From positions 1 through 64,000 of the forward strand of contig JBBEBG010000035.1 of the NCBI GenBank assembly GCA_040882465.1: DNA of 64,000 bases, in the 5' to 3' direction. Positions 24,076-33,467 of the stretch are shown in pieces; position 1 is the first letter of the stretch; every line of letters starts with the position of its first letter. Origin of the DNA: Gemmatimonadota bacterium. GTDB lineage: Bacteria; Gemmatimonadota; Gemmatimonadetes; Longimicrobiales; Gaopeijiaceae. The notes under the pieces are model-generated. The model was not told where the DNA came from. It saw only the letters and a program-made list of their open reading frames with translations, and did not search any database. A program made the position numbers and the translations under genes.

Positions 24076-27000
24076 CGGAGGGGCGCGAGGGATATGTGGG
24101 TCCGAACGACCCGTCGCGAGCCAACCTCGCCTACCTCGAGGGCGTGCGCGTGAAAATTCCGGAAGACGATCCGACTTTTCTCGCGCAGTACAAGGAGCTC
24201 AAGCTGACGTCGTTTGCGGTCGGGCACCGCACCATGGTCGTCATGCTTTTCCTCATCCTCTCCTTCGCGGGGCTCGTTTCTTATTCGACGATTCCCAAAG
24301 AAGCGGCCCCCGAAGTCACGATGCCGATGGTGGCGGTGAACACCATGTATCCGGGCGTGTCGCCCGCGGACATCGAGACGCTCGTGACCCGCCCTCTGGA
24401 AGAAGAGCTGAACACGATGTCCGACGTGGAGGAGATGATCTCCACTTCGGTCGAGGGCTACTCCTCCATCTCCGTCGAGTTCTCGGTCGGGACGGATCTG
24501 AATGAGGCCCTGCAGAAGGTCCGGGAGAAGGTGGATCTCGCGCGTCCGGACCTCCCCTCCGACGCGGAAGAGCCGAGCATCCTGGAGTTTAATTCGTCCG
24601 AATTCCCGATCATGCAGGTCAACATCGCCGGCGATTATGGGCTGGTGCGCCTCAAGGAGATCGGCGAGGACCTTCAGGACCGGATCGAGCAGATCCCCGA
24701 GGTACAGAGAGTGGACCTGCGGGGCGGGCTCGAACGCGAGGTCAAGGTGGAGGTCAACCTCATTCGCCTGAAGTACTACGGGCTCGCGATGAGCGACGTC
24801 GTGGACGCGATCCGCGACGAAAATGTGAACATCCCGGGTGGTTCAATCGAAGTCGGTCCGGTCAACTACCTCGTCCGCGTAGACGGGGAGTTCGTAGATC
24901 CCACCGTCATTCAAGATCTCGTCGTGGGGACCTTCGACAGCCGTCCCGTCTACGTGCGCGACGTCGCGGCGGTGGAATTCGGGTTCTCGGATCGCACCAG
25001 CCACGCCCGCCTGAACGGCAGCCCGGTGGTCACCCTGGACGTGATCAAGCGCGCCGGGGACAACATCATTGACGCCGCGGAGTCGGTGAAGGCGATTCTG
25101 GCGGAGCTTGAGCCGACCTTCCCGCCCGCGACACAGGTCTCCATCACCGGGGATCAGTCGCGTGACATCTACATGATGGTGAGCAGCCTCGAGAACAACA
25201 TCATCTCCGGGCTGATCCTCATCCTCGCCGTCCTTCTCTTCTTCCTCGGCGTGAGGACGGCCGCCTTCGTGGCGGTCGCGATTCCGACCTCCATGCTGAT
25301 TTCCTTCGTGATCCTGGGGCTTCTGGGGATCACGATGAACATGGTCGTGCTCTTTTCGCTGATCCTCGCGCTCGGCATGCTCGTGGACAACGCGATCGTC
25401 GTGGTGGAGAACATTTACCGGTACGTGGGCGAGGGGTGGAGTCCCCCGATGGCCGCGAAAAAGGCCACGGGAGAAGTCGCCGTCCCCGTCATCGCATCCA
25501 CCCTGACGACGCTCGCGGCGTTCGCGCCTCTCGCCTTCTGGCCGGGGATGGTCGGGGAGTTCATGGGGTACCTTCCGATCACGCTCATCATCACCCTCTC
25601 GAGTTCGCTCTTCGTGGCGCTCGTCGTGGTGCCGACCTTCTGCGCCATGATGCTCCGCCCGTTGGATGCGCCTCCCCGGCCGCTCACGCGCACGACTCGT
25701 TGGACGCTGGTCGGGGTCACTGTCCTGGTGCTGCTCGTGGTGGGGGCCAGCAACCCGCTCACGGCCCTCCTCTTCGCCCTGACGGGGGTCGGCCTGTACC
25801 TCCTCCACCGCTTCGTGTTCGACCGGTTGGGCCGGATTTTTCAGACGCGCGGCCTAGCCGCGCTCATGCGACGCTACGAGCGGTCGCTGCGCTGGTCGCT
25901 CGACCACAGGGGAGCGGTGCTCGGGATCGTCGGCGTCGTTTTCGTGGGGAGCTTCGGGCTCTTCACGGTCTTCAACAACGGCGTCGAATTTTTCCCCGAG
26001 GACATTCCTCCGATCCAGCTTTTTGTGGACATGGAGGCACCGACCGGTACACGAGTGTCCTTTAGCGACGATGTGGCGCGGCGGATCGAGGCTGAGGTTC
26101 GTGAGCTCCCGGGATACCAAGACGTCGAGTCAGCGGTCGCGACGGTCGGCGGCACCGGGGGCGGAGCCGACATGTTCGGAGTGGGAGGCCCCACCGCGGA
26201 GCATCAGGCGCGGGTGAGCTTCTCGATGATCAGCTTCGAAGACCGGGAATTCGACACCTTCGACTTCCTCGCGCATCTCCAGGAAGACCTGGGGAAGGAG
26301 ATCCCTGGGGTCGAGATCAGCGCGAACCCGATGGCGCAAGGACCGCCCGCGGGGCCTCCGGTGAACATCGAGGTCGTTGGAGCCGACCCAGCGGTCCTGA
26401 AGCGGCTTTCTGACGAGATCCTGACGGTCCTCCGAAATTCCCCCGTGGCGGAGCGCCTCGTCGGGCTCGAAAGTGATTTGAACGACGCGCGGCCGGAGCT
26501 CTTCATCTCGGTGGATCGGGAGCTCGCCTCCCTCTATGGACTCTCCACGATCGAGGTGGGGAACGCGGTTCGCGGAGCGATCCAGGGGGTGGAGGCGGCG
26601 AAGTACCGGACCGGAAACGACGAGTACGACATCGTCGTCCGGCTCGCGGAGGAGGATCGGCAGGAGCTTTCTTCGCTCGAGGAATTCGTGGTCGTCGCGG
26701 ACGGCGGCGCCCAGGTGCCGCTTCTGTCGGTGGCGACCTGGGAGGTGGGGGAGGGGCTCGGGTCCATCCGGAGGAAGGACATGGATCGCCTTGCCACGAT
26801 TTCGGCGAACGTGCGGTCCGGCTACAACCAGAACGCGATGCTTGCCGAAGTGCAGGCGGAGCTGGTGCCATTCGTGGCCCAGCTTCCACCTGGATACCAG
26901 CTTCGTTACACGGGGCAGCTCGAAGAGCAGATGGAGGCGCAGGAGTTCCTAACGCTGGCGTTTGGCATCGCGCTCATGCTGATCGCGTTTATCCTGATCA

Positions 27001-27674
27001 GCCAGTTCAACTCGGTGGTAAAGCCATTGATCATACTGACTTCGGTCATCATGTCCACGGTCGGGGTTCTCTGGGGACTCATGGTCTTCAACATGCCTTT
27101 CGTGGTCATCATGACCGGCGTTGGGATCATCTCCCTCGCCGGAATCGTGGTGAACAACGCGATCGTGTTGATCGATTACATCGACATCCTGCGGAGTCGA
27201 GACGGGATGAACCGGCGGGAAGCGCTGGTCCAGGGGGGGATGACGAGGCTTCGCCCCGTGCTCCTGACGGCCGTGACCACGGCCCTCGGGCTCGTGCCGC
27301 TCGCGATCGGGCTCAACTTCGACTTCTTCGGCCTCTACGCGAGCCTCAACCCGGACCTCTATTGGGGCGGGGAGCAGGCCGCGTGGTGGGGCTCGATGGC
27401 CATCGCCGTGATCGTGGGGATTATGGTGGCGACCGCGCTCACGCTCATCGTCGTTCCGGTGATGTATTCCCTGGTGGACGATCTGGCGGCCTTCTTCCGG
27501 AGGCACTACGTGGGAGAGCCCGCGATGGCGGTCGCGGGGGGGAGCACTCCGAGCGCCCAGCCGCGCCTGGAGCCCGTGGATTCGCGTCCGCAGCCGGTTC
27601 CCTTGCCAGAAGCTGAGCCCGCGATGGTGCGGAAGGGCTTCCGCCCGGGCGACCTTGCCGCGGATCACAGTTGA
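24072..27674 (+). CDS. RND-family multidrug efflux pump subunit (AcrB/HAE-1 type)
   Basis: A 1200-residue inner-membrane pump, a little longer than AcrB because of N- and C-terminal tails. After about 50 residues the first helix (TMVVMLFLILSFAGLVSYS) leads into a periplasmic porter domain (YPGVSPADIETLVTRPLEE). The TM4 proton-relay region is LILALGMLVDNAIVVVENIY, with the essential Asp but Asn in place of the second Asp of AcrB. The second half repeats the plan (FNNGVEFFPEDIPPIQLFVD; GIALMLIAFILISQFNSVVKP; GIISLAGIVVNNAIVLIDYI). Energised by proton import. It forms a tripartite complex with the two preceding gene products; its drug range cannot be inferred. Confidence 0.95.
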   Translation: MTEGREGYVGPNDPSRANLAYLEGVRVKIPEDDPTFLAQYKELKLTSFAVGHRTMVVMLFLILSFAGLVSYSTIPKEAAPEVTMPMVAVNTMYPGVSPADIETLVTRPLEEELNTMSDVEEMISTSVEGYSSISVEFSVGTDLNEALQKVREKVDLARPDLPSDAEEPSILEFNSSEFPIMQVNIAGDYGLVRLKEIGEDLQDRIEQIPEVQRVDLRGGLEREVKVEVNLIRLKYYGLAMSDVVDAIRDENVNIPGGSIEVGPVNYLVRVDGEFVDPTVIQDLVVGTFDSRPVYVRDVAAVEFGFSDRTSHARLNGSPVVTLDVIKRAGDNIIDAAESVKAILAELEPTFPPATQVSITGDQSRDIYMMVSSLENNIISGLILILAVLLFFLGVRTAAFVAVAIPTSMLISFVILGLLGITMNMVVLFSLILALGMLVDNAIVVVENIYRYVGEGWSPPMAAKKATGEVAVPVIASTLTTLAAFAPLAFWPGMVGEFMGYLPITLIITLSSSLFVALVVVPTFCAMMLRPLDAPPRPLTRTTRWTLVGVTVLVLLVVGASNPLTALLFALTGVGLYLLHRFVFDRLGRIFQTRGLAALMRRYERSLRWSLDHRGAVLGIVGVVFVGSFGLFTVFNNGVEFFPEDIPPIQLFVDMEAPTGTRVSFSDDVARRIEAEVRELPGYQDVESAVATVGGTGGGADMFGVGGPTAEHQARVSFSMISFEDREFDTFDFLAHLQEDLGKEIPGVEISANPMAQGPPAGPPVNIEVVGADPAVLKRLSDEILTVLRNSPVAERLVGLESDLNDARPELFISVDRELASLYGLSTIEVGNAVRGAIQGVEAAKYRTGNDEYDIVVRLAEEDRQELSSLEEFVVVADGGAQVPLLSVATWEVGEGLGSIRRKDMDRLATISANVRSGYNQNAMLAEVQAELVPFVAQLPPGYQLRYTGQLEEQMEAQEFLTLAFGIALMLIAFILISQFNSVVKPLIILTSVIMSTVGVLWGLMVFNMPFVVIMTGVGIISLAGIVVNNAIVLIDYIDILRSRDGMNRREALVQGGMTRLRPVLLTAVTTALGLVPLAIGLNFDFFGLYASLNPDLYWGGEQAAWWGSMAIAVIVGIMVATALTLIVVPVMYSLVDDLAAFFRRHYVGEPAMAVAGGSTPSAQPRLEPVDSRPQPVPLPEAEPAMVRKGFRPGDLAADHS

Positions 27675-27807
27675 GGCCCCGGGGGGGCTTCCCTCCGCGG
27701 CCAAACGCCGTAACACTTTAGGGGCTTCAGGTGTCTTAGGCTATCGAGGTTCGGCCGGGGATCGGCCGGGGAGGTTTCAGGATCCACCACGGGCGCGGAG
27801 CGAGTTG

Positions 27808-29295
27808 ATGACAGGGTCGAGAACGCGGCAGGGAGAGAGGACCATCCGACTCCCGGGTCGCTTCGGCATTGCGGCCACTGCGCTCGGACTCCTGGCCGCG
27901 GCTTTCGTCGTGCCGGCGTCCGGTTCTGCGCAGCTCACCTCGGCGGCGGCGGGCGCCGCCATGCCTCGGATCGCGCCCCGCGTATTCCTGGAGTGCGAAG
28001 CACCAGTTCCCTGCAATCAGGGGCTCCTCCGCGGCGACGTCGGCTGGGTGGAGTGGCTCGAGGTCCCGGAGGGGGCGGATGTCCTGGTCACGATCCGCGG
28101 AGCGAGCCCGACCGAGGGGACTTCGGGCCAGAGATTCGTTCTCGACTTCGCCGGCGCCGGGACGATGGAGCGCCTCACGGACCAACTGACCTACGCGGTT
28201 TCCACTCCCGAGGACGCCTCGGAGACTACCGCAGGACTCGCGCGTCTCATCGCCATGGGACTCGTCCGGTACGGCGTCGAAGCGGGGCTCGGCACCGACA
28301 TGGCCCTCGCGGTTTCGCCGCGCCTCGTCGCGGCCACTGCGGGATCCGCCGCGGACACCGGGGGCGCTTCGGGCACGCCGGCCGCCGTCGCGTACGACCC
28401 CTGGAACTACTGGGTCTTCCGGGTGGGGCTATCCGGCAACGTCAACATCGAGGAAAATCGCGAGATCATTCAGTTGAATCCGAGCTTCGGGGCCGACCGG
28501 GTGACGGACAACTGGAAGCTCAATTTCAATATGAACTTCAACCTGAATCGTGATACGCGGACAATTCCCGCGACGAGCACCTCCCCGGCTCGCGAAATCA
28601 ATAACGACCGCGACAACTGGGGGATCAGCACGCTCGTGGTGAAGAGCATCAGCGGCCATGTCTCCACCGGCATTGACATCGGGGCGGGAAATTCGATCCA
28701 GAACAACCAGCAGGCGCGAATCACCGTCGCTCCCGGGATCGAGTGGAATTATTACCCGTATGCCGAGCAGAACCGACGGCAGCTGATCGCGCACTATGCG
28801 GTGGGTGCGCAATACAACAACTATGCGGATACCACGATCCTGGGCGTGGCCCGAGAGACGGTCCCGCTCCACAAGGTCGGGGTCCAGTACCGCGCTTCGG
28901 AAGATTGGGGGAATGCGGGGATCAGCCTGAACGCCGCCCAGTACCTGCATCAGGGTGGCCTCTACAGCTTCGGGGCCAGCGGAAATCTCCAGTTCCGCAT
29001 CATTCGCGGCCTGGATCTGAATTTGAACGCCTCCGGCGGGAAGATCGCGGATCAGATCTATCTCCCCGCCTCGGCGCTTTCGGAAGAGGATGTCCTCCTG
29101 GGGAGGGCGGCTCTCCCGACGGGCTACGACTTCCAGTTCTCGGTCGGCCTCAATTACCGCTGGGGGTCGAGCTTCTCGACCATCGTCAACTCGCGAATGC
29201 AGAGCATGGGCGGGGGTGGGGGCGGCGGTTTTGGAGGAGGACCGCCGGGCGGCGGTGGTGGTGGAGGCGGTCGTGGAGGCGGTCCGCCGCGCTGA
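27808..29295 (+). CDS. Exported barrel-like protein, copy 1 (Gly-rich tail)
   Basis: A 495-residue secreted protein; GGAG seven nt before the ATG at 27808. The signal peptide is ATALGLLAAAFVVPASGSAQ. Residues about 50-190 form an alpha/beta domain with a Cys pair (FLECEAPVPCNQ) and VGWVEWLEVPEGADVLVTI. From DPWNYWVFRVGL (about 195) to the end, alternating beta segments (NWKLNFNMNFNLNRDT; EWNYYPYAEQNRRQLIAHYA; FQFSVGLNYRWGSSFSTIVN) look like an outer-membrane barrel. The last about 30 residues are almost pure Gly/Pro/Arg, absent from copy 2. I do not recognise a named family. Lies 133 bp after the RND operon; could be co-transcribed. Confidence 0.75.
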   Translation: MTGSRTRQGERTIRLPGRFGIAATALGLLAAAFVVPASGSAQLTSAAAGAAMPRIAPRVFLECEAPVPCNQGLLRGDVGWVEWLEVPEGADVLVTIRGASPTEGTSGQRFVLDFAGAGTMERLTDQLTYAVSTPEDASETTAGLARLIAMGLVRYGVEAGLGTDMALAVSPRLVAATAGSAADTGGASGTPAAVAYDPWNYWVFRVGLSGNVNIEENREIIQLNPSFGADRVTDNWKLNFNMNFNLNRDTRTIPATSTSPAREINNDRDNWGISTLVVKSISGHVSTGIDIGAGNSIQNNQQARITVAPGIEWNYYPYAEQNRRQLIAHYAVGAQYNNYADTTILGVARETVPLHKVGVQYRASEDWGNAGISLNAAQYLHQGGLYSFGASGNLQFRIIRGLDLNLNASGGKIADQIYLPASALSEEDVLLGRAALPTGYDFQFSVGLNYRWGSSFSTIVNSRMQSMGGGGGGGFGGGPPGGGGGGGGRGGGPPR

Positions 29296-29437
29296 CCGAC
29301 GTCCAACTCCCCTTTATGGGGGAACGCGACCCAATGAAGCGGGATGTGTTGAAAGGGAAGGTGGCGGAGGGCGCAGGAAGGGAACTGACGAGACGGATTC
29401 ACGATAGATGCGGATCAGACGAAGAGGAGCGGTGAGC

Positions 29438-30826
29438 ATGGTATCTCGGCCCACAATGGACCGATGGGGACGCCCCGCGCGCGAAGCCGCGCGGGGGAGT
29501 GCCCTGACTCTCCTATTTGTCGCTTTGGCCTCGGCTCTCCTTCCCGCGGAAGGGACGGCTCAGGTAAGCGCCGACGTGCTCGCGAACCCGCAAGCGGCCC
29601 TCCGCGTCTTCCTCGATTGCCAGGGACAGGTGCCTTGTGACCGAAACCACTTCCGCACCGAGATCCAGTGGATCAACTGGATGAACGACCGGGAGGACGC
29701 GGACGTTCACATGATCATCACGAGCGAGGCGGTGGGCGGCGGCGGGCGCCGCTTCAACCTCGATTTCATCGGTCGTGAGGCGATGGAGCACTTGACCGAC
29801 GCGCTCACCTATACTTCCAGTGGCACCGACGTCCAAATCGAGACCCTGGACGGAATCACCCAGGCCATGCGCCTCGGTCTGATGCGGTACGCCGTCGAAG
29901 CGGGGCTGGGCGCCGAATTCGAGGTCAACTTCGACCGCACGCTGGCTTCGACGAGCGGAGCGGGGGACGCCGCATCCGGCACTCCCGAAGCGCCCGCCTT
30001 CTACGATCCGTGGAACTACTGGACCTTCCGCGCGGGGCTCCAGGGGAACATGTCCGTCGAGGAGCTCCGGAAGGGATATCGCTTCAACCCCTCTTTCGGC
30101 GCGGACCGAGTGACCGAAAACTGGAAGTTCAATTTCTTCGCGAACCTGAATCTGAACCGCGAAACGACGACCTTCCCGGCGACTGCGACATCGCCCGAGC
30201 GTGACGTCGTGAACAATCGCGACGGATGGAACGCCAACACGACGCTCGTGCGGAGCATCAACGCGCACACCTCGATGGGAGCGACCTTTGGCGGGGGAAG
30301 CTCGACGCAGAACAATCGGAAAGTTCGCGTGACGGTCACCCCCGCGATCGAGTGGAACTACTATCCCTACGTCGAGGCGAACCGGCGGCAGCTGATCGCG
30401 CACTACAGCGCGGGCGTGCAGTATAACAGCTACGAGGAGGAGACCGTCTTTGGCGTGACGCAGGAGACGATCCCCCTCCACCGGATCGGGGTCCAGTATC
30501 GCGCCGTGGAAGGTTGGGGGAACGCGGGCATCAGCCTGGATGCCTCGCAGTACCTGCACGAGGGCGGGCTCTACAGCGTCGGGGCGAGCGGGAACATCTC
30601 CTTCAGGCTGATCCGGGGGCTCGAGCTCTCCTTTTCGGCCTCGGGCCAGAAGATCGAGGACCAGATCCACATCCAGAAAGCGGACTTCAACGAAGAAGAT
30701 GTCCTCCTCGGAAACATTTCGCTTCCGACGAGCTACAACTACCAGGCTTCCATCGGGTTGAACTACCGCTGGGGCTCGAGCTTCTCGAACATCGTGAACA
30801 CTCGCTTCCCGCAGTCGGCGCGCTGA
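29438..30826 (+). CDS. Exported barrel-like protein, copy 2
   Basis: A 462-residue paralogue of the preceding gene; GAGGAG about 11 nt before the ATG at 29438. An ATG at 29408 has no ribosome-binding site. Signal peptide LTLLFVALASALLPAEGTAQ, then the same domain order: Cys pair in FLDCQGQVPCDRNHF, WINWMNDREDADVHMII, RYAVEAGLGAEF, DPWNYWTFRAGLQGNMSVEE, NPSFGADRVTENWKFNF, EWNYYPYVEANRRQLIAHY and a terminal NYRWGSSFSNIVNTRF. It ends directly after the last barrel-like strand, without the Gly-rich tail. Tandem duplication followed by divergence is evident. Function unknown; envelope location inferred. A strong hairpin terminator follows. Confidence 0.75.
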   Translation: MVSRPTMDRWGRPAREAARGSALTLLFVALASALLPAEGTAQVSADVLANPQAALRVFLDCQGQVPCDRNHFRTEIQWINWMNDREDADVHMIITSEAVGGGGRRFNLDFIGREAMEHLTDALTYTSSGTDVQIETLDGITQAMRLGLMRYAVEAGLGAEFEVNFDRTLASTSGAGDAASGTPEAPAFYDPWNYWTFRAGLQGNMSVEELRKGYRFNPSFGADRVTENWKFNFFANLNLNRETTTFPATATSPERDVVNNRDGWNANTTLVRSINAHTSMGATFGGGSSTQNNRKVRVTVTPAIEWNYYPYVEANRRQLIAHYSAGVQYNSYEEETVFGVTQETIPLHRIGVQYRAVEGWGNAGISLDASQYLHEGGLYSVGASGNISFRLIRGLELSFSASGQKIEDQIHIQKADFNEEDVLLGNISLPTSYNYQASIGLNYRWGSSFSNIVNTRFPQSAR

Positions 30827-30859
30827 GCGCGCCGGCAGGTCGGGTGGAAAAAGTAGGGA

Positions 30860-30892
30860 GGCGCCGCGGGGTCCGCGGCGCCTTGTTCATTT
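30860..30892 (+). terminator. Intrinsic terminator, possibly bidirectional
   Basis: A perfect 10-bp stem (30860-30869 with 30873-30882, loop of three) is followed by TTGTTCATTT. It lies 33 bp after the stop of the second barrel-like gene and overlaps the end of the convergent VOC gene (stop at 30887), so it may end both transcripts. Confidence 0.75.
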
Positions 30893-31270
30893 CAGGGAAT
30901 GCAGAGCGATGCGATTTCCCTCGGAATCCCTGAACACCGCCATGAATCCCACGTCTTCCGAGATCTGCTTTCGCGGCACGAGGACTTCGCCACCCGCCGC
31001 CTCGACCCGCCCGAGCTCGTTGCGAAGGTCTCCCGTCGGGGATGTGAAGTAGACGAGGACTCCGTCCTCCGAGGGATGGTAGAATGCCTCGTGGCGTACC
31101 AGGGACCCGGCCGCGCCGGGGCCAGATCCGGTCGGGAACCAGGCCATGTCGAGCATCCCCATCGTGTGGCGGCCTAACTCGATCCCCAGGACCGCTTGGT
31201 AAAAGGCGATCGCCCGGTCCATCTCCGACACGGGGATCTCGAACCAGCCGACGAGGTTTTCCGTCTTCAT
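30887..31270 (-). CDS. VOC (glyoxalase/bleomycin-resistance fold) family protein
   Basis: A 127-residue single-domain VOC protein. The ATG at 31270 has GGGAGGAG immediately upstream; the open frame to 31507 has no comparable site. Two beta-alpha-beta-beta modules are visible: LVGWFEIPVSEMDRAIAFYQAVLG with MLDMAWFP, and GVLVYFTSPTGDLRNELGRVEAAGGEVLVPRKQI with GFMAVFRDSEGNRIALHS. The terminal Glu-Gly-Asn-Arg pattern is typical. The reaction cannot be assigned; metal ligands at the usual positions are only partly present. Confidence 0.87.
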   Translation of the reverse strand: MKTENLVGWFEIPVSEMDRAIAFYQAVLGIELGRHTMGMLDMAWFPTGSGPGAAGSLVRHEAFYHPSEDGVLVYFTSPTGDLRNELGRVEAAGGEVLVPRKQISEDVGFMAVFRDSEGNRIALHSLK

Positions 31271-31418
31271 CACTCCTCCCTGGAAACCGCGCCGCGATTT
31301 CGCCATCCTCCATGGCGCTTCGGTCGATCCCAATATGGGCTCCGGGGAAACTAGGAGCCATGGGGGGCGGTTCGGTTCCTGAGGCGGACACGGGTGGGCG
31401 AGGGAAGGTGCATCGACC

Positions 31419-32795
31419 ATGAGTCGAACGAGGCTGCCGTTTTGGCGGCGTATGTCGCCGCCCCGGTTGCTGGCGGTCTCATTTCTCGGCCTCATCGCCG
31501 TGGGCACGATCGGCCTCGGCGCCGTCCCCGCCTTTTACGTGGGTGGCGTTCCCCTCTCCTGGGTGGACGCCCTTTTTACGGCGACGAGCGCGGTCTGCGT
31601 GACCGGCCTCATCGTGGTGGACACGGCGACCCACTTCACGCGGCTCGGCCAAGGATTTCTCCTCCTGCTGATCCAGCTCGGCGGCCTCGGGATGATCACG
31701 ATCACGACGCTGATCATCCTGACCCTGGGACGGAGAATTTCGCTTCGGGTTGCTTCCGTTGCCGCCCAGATGACGGGCCCGGTGCCGGAAGTCGAGCTCA
31801 GAATCCTCGTACGCCGCATCGTCGTCCTCACCCTCGGGCTCGAAGCGGTGGGAGCGCTCGTCCTCTTCGGCTCCTTCCAAGGTGTGTTCCCGATGGGCGA
31901 AGCGGCGTGGCATGCCCTCTTCCACGCCGTCAGCGCCTTTTGCAACGCCGGGTTTTCGACCTTTTCCGACTCCCTGGTCGGCTGGACCCGGAGTGAACCG
32001 GTCCTCTGGACGGTGATGGCGCTCGTCACCCTGGGCGGGATCGGATTTCTCACGATCGAGGAGGTCGGCGCGTCGTTCCGGCGGAGGAAAGAAAAGGGAG
32101 GAACGCGCCTCTCCCTCCATTCCCGCATCGTACTCGCGGGCTCCGCCCTTCTCCTCGTGGCCGGATGGGTGACCTACGCGGCCTTCGAATGGGGCGGCGT
32201 CCTCGCGGAGATGACCGGAGCGGACAAGCTTCAGAACGCCCTGTTCATGAGCGTGACGGCGCGGACGGCGGGATTCAATACGGTGGCCTATGCCGACGCC
32301 TCTCCCGCGACCAATTTCCTGACCATCCTCCTGATGTCGGTCGGGGGTTCGCCCGGCTCCACCGCGGGCGGACTCAAGACCACGACCTTTTTCCTGATTG
32401 GCTTGTTGGCCTGGTCCCGTTTTCGCGGACGGACCCATGTCTCGGCCTGGTCCCGCACCGTTCCCGAAGAGACCGTACAAAGGGCGGTCGGAGTGTGTGT
32501 CCTCGCGTTCGGGACGATCTCCCTCGCGATCTTCCTCTACGTCGCGTTCGGGTCGGTTGGGGGCGGGACGGACCCATTTCTGTCTCTGATGTTCGAAGCC
32601 GTCAGCGCGTTTAATACGGTCGGACTCTCGATGGGGATGACCACCGGGCTCGACACCGCGTCCCGGATTCTCACTTCAATCCTCATGTTCGTCGGTCGGA
32701 TCGGGCCGCTATCTTTCGCGGCGGCGCTCGCTGTGAAGGCGCAGGCCGCCACTCACTCCTACCACTTTGCCCGGGAAGACGTCTCGATCGGGTGA
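31419..32795 (+). CDS. Potassium uptake protein, TrkH/KtrB family
   Basis: A 458-residue inner-membrane K+ translocator. It has the four membrane-pore-membrane repeats of the superfamily, each with a recognisable filter loop: TSAVCVTGLIVVD, VSAFCNAGFSTFSD, TARTAGFNTVAYAD and VSAFNTVGLSMGMT. Length matches KtrB rather than the longer TrkH. The adjacent downstream gene encodes the cytosolic KtrA-type regulatory subunit, 15 bp away, so together they form a nucleotide-gated K+ uptake system. Start at 31419 has GGAAGG about 11 nt upstream. Confidence 0.94.
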   Translation: MSRTRLPFWRRMSPPRLLAVSFLGLIAVGTIGLGAVPAFYVGGVPLSWVDALFTATSAVCVTGLIVVDTATHFTRLGQGFLLLLIQLGGLGMITITTLIILTLGRRISLRVASVAAQMTGPVPEVELRILVRRIVVLTLGLEAVGALVLFGSFQGVFPMGEAAWHALFHAVSAFCNAGFSTFSDSLVGWTRSEPVLWTVMALVTLGGIGFLTIEEVGASFRRRKEKGGTRLSLHSRIVLAGSALLLVAGWVTYAAFEWGGVLAEMTGADKLQNALFMSVTARTAGFNTVAYADASPATNFLTILLMSVGGSPGSTAGGLKTTTFFLIGLLAWSRFRGRTHVSAWSRTVPEETVQRAVGVCVLAFGTISLAIFLYVAFGSVGGGTDPFLSLMFEAVSAFNTVGLSMGMTTGLDTASRILTSILMFVGRIGPLSFAAALAVKAQAATHSYHFAREDVSIG

Positions 32796-32810
32796 GGACG
32801 TGCGAACCTG

Positions 32811-33467
32811 ATGAAGCGGATCGTGGTCATCGGACTCGGAAACTTCGGATCGGCGGTCGCGGAGGCGCTCGCTGGAAAGGGTCACGACGTGATTGCCGTG
32901 GACCACTCCCAGGAGGCCGTGGATCGGATCGCGTCGCGTGTGGCGCGCGCGGTCGTGGCCGACGGAACGAATCTCTCGGTCCTCGCCGAAGTGGGGTGCG
33001 CGAAGGCAGACGCGGGGGTCATCAGCACCGGAGACGACATTACAGCCTCGATACTCGCGACCCTCTCCCTTCGTGACCTCGAGGTCGCGAATATCTATGT
33101 GAAAGTGATTTCGACACCCCATGCCCGCGTGATCGAAAAGATCGGCGCCACGGAGACCGTATTTCCTGAACGCGATTCGGGAATTCGCCTTGCCGAGAGC
33201 ATTTCGACCACGTCGATCCTGAACTACGTCGCTCTCGGCCCCGGCTTCTCCTTTCAGGAGATGGCGGTCCCCGAGGCCTGGATCGGGCGGACGCTCCGGG
33301 ACCTGGACCTTCGCCAGTCGAAACGCGTGACGATCGTGGCGCTCCACGACTTCCTCAGAAACGAGGTCGTGACAGCGCCGAACCCCGACGCCCCGCTGAA
33401 GGAGAGCGACACCCTGTTCGTGGTCGGCTCCAGGAATGCCCTCGAGGCGCTCGGCGAGATCCAGTGA
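32811..33467 (+). CDS. Potassium uptake regulatory subunit KtrA (TrkA-N/TrkA-C)
   Basis: A 218-residue RCK protein. The N-terminal Rossmann fold starts RIVVIGLGNFGSAVAEALAG, binding NAD(H) or ATP/ADP in the family, with AVVADGTN and GVISTGDDITASI further on. The C-terminal TrkA-C domain (from about residue 135) includes IGRTLRDLDL and DTLFVVGSRNALEAL. An octameric ring of this protein gates KtrB. Its stop overlaps the GTG of the next gene (GTGA). Confidence 0.94.
   Translation: MKRIVVIGLGNFGSAVAEALAGKGHDVIAVDHSQEAVDRIASRVARAVVADGTNLSVLAEVGCAKADAGVISTGDDITASILATLSLRDLEVANIYVKVISTPHARVIEKIGATETVFPERDSGIRLAESISTTSILNYVALGPGFSFQEMAVPEAWIGRTLRDLDLRQSKRVTIVALHDFLRNEVVTAPNPDAPLKESDTLFVVGSRNALEALGEIQ

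Noticed and set aside
27755-27780. Short GGCCGGGGATC-type direct repeat before the first barrel-like gene
   Set aside because: Only two imperfect short copies in GC-rich DNA; no further structure.
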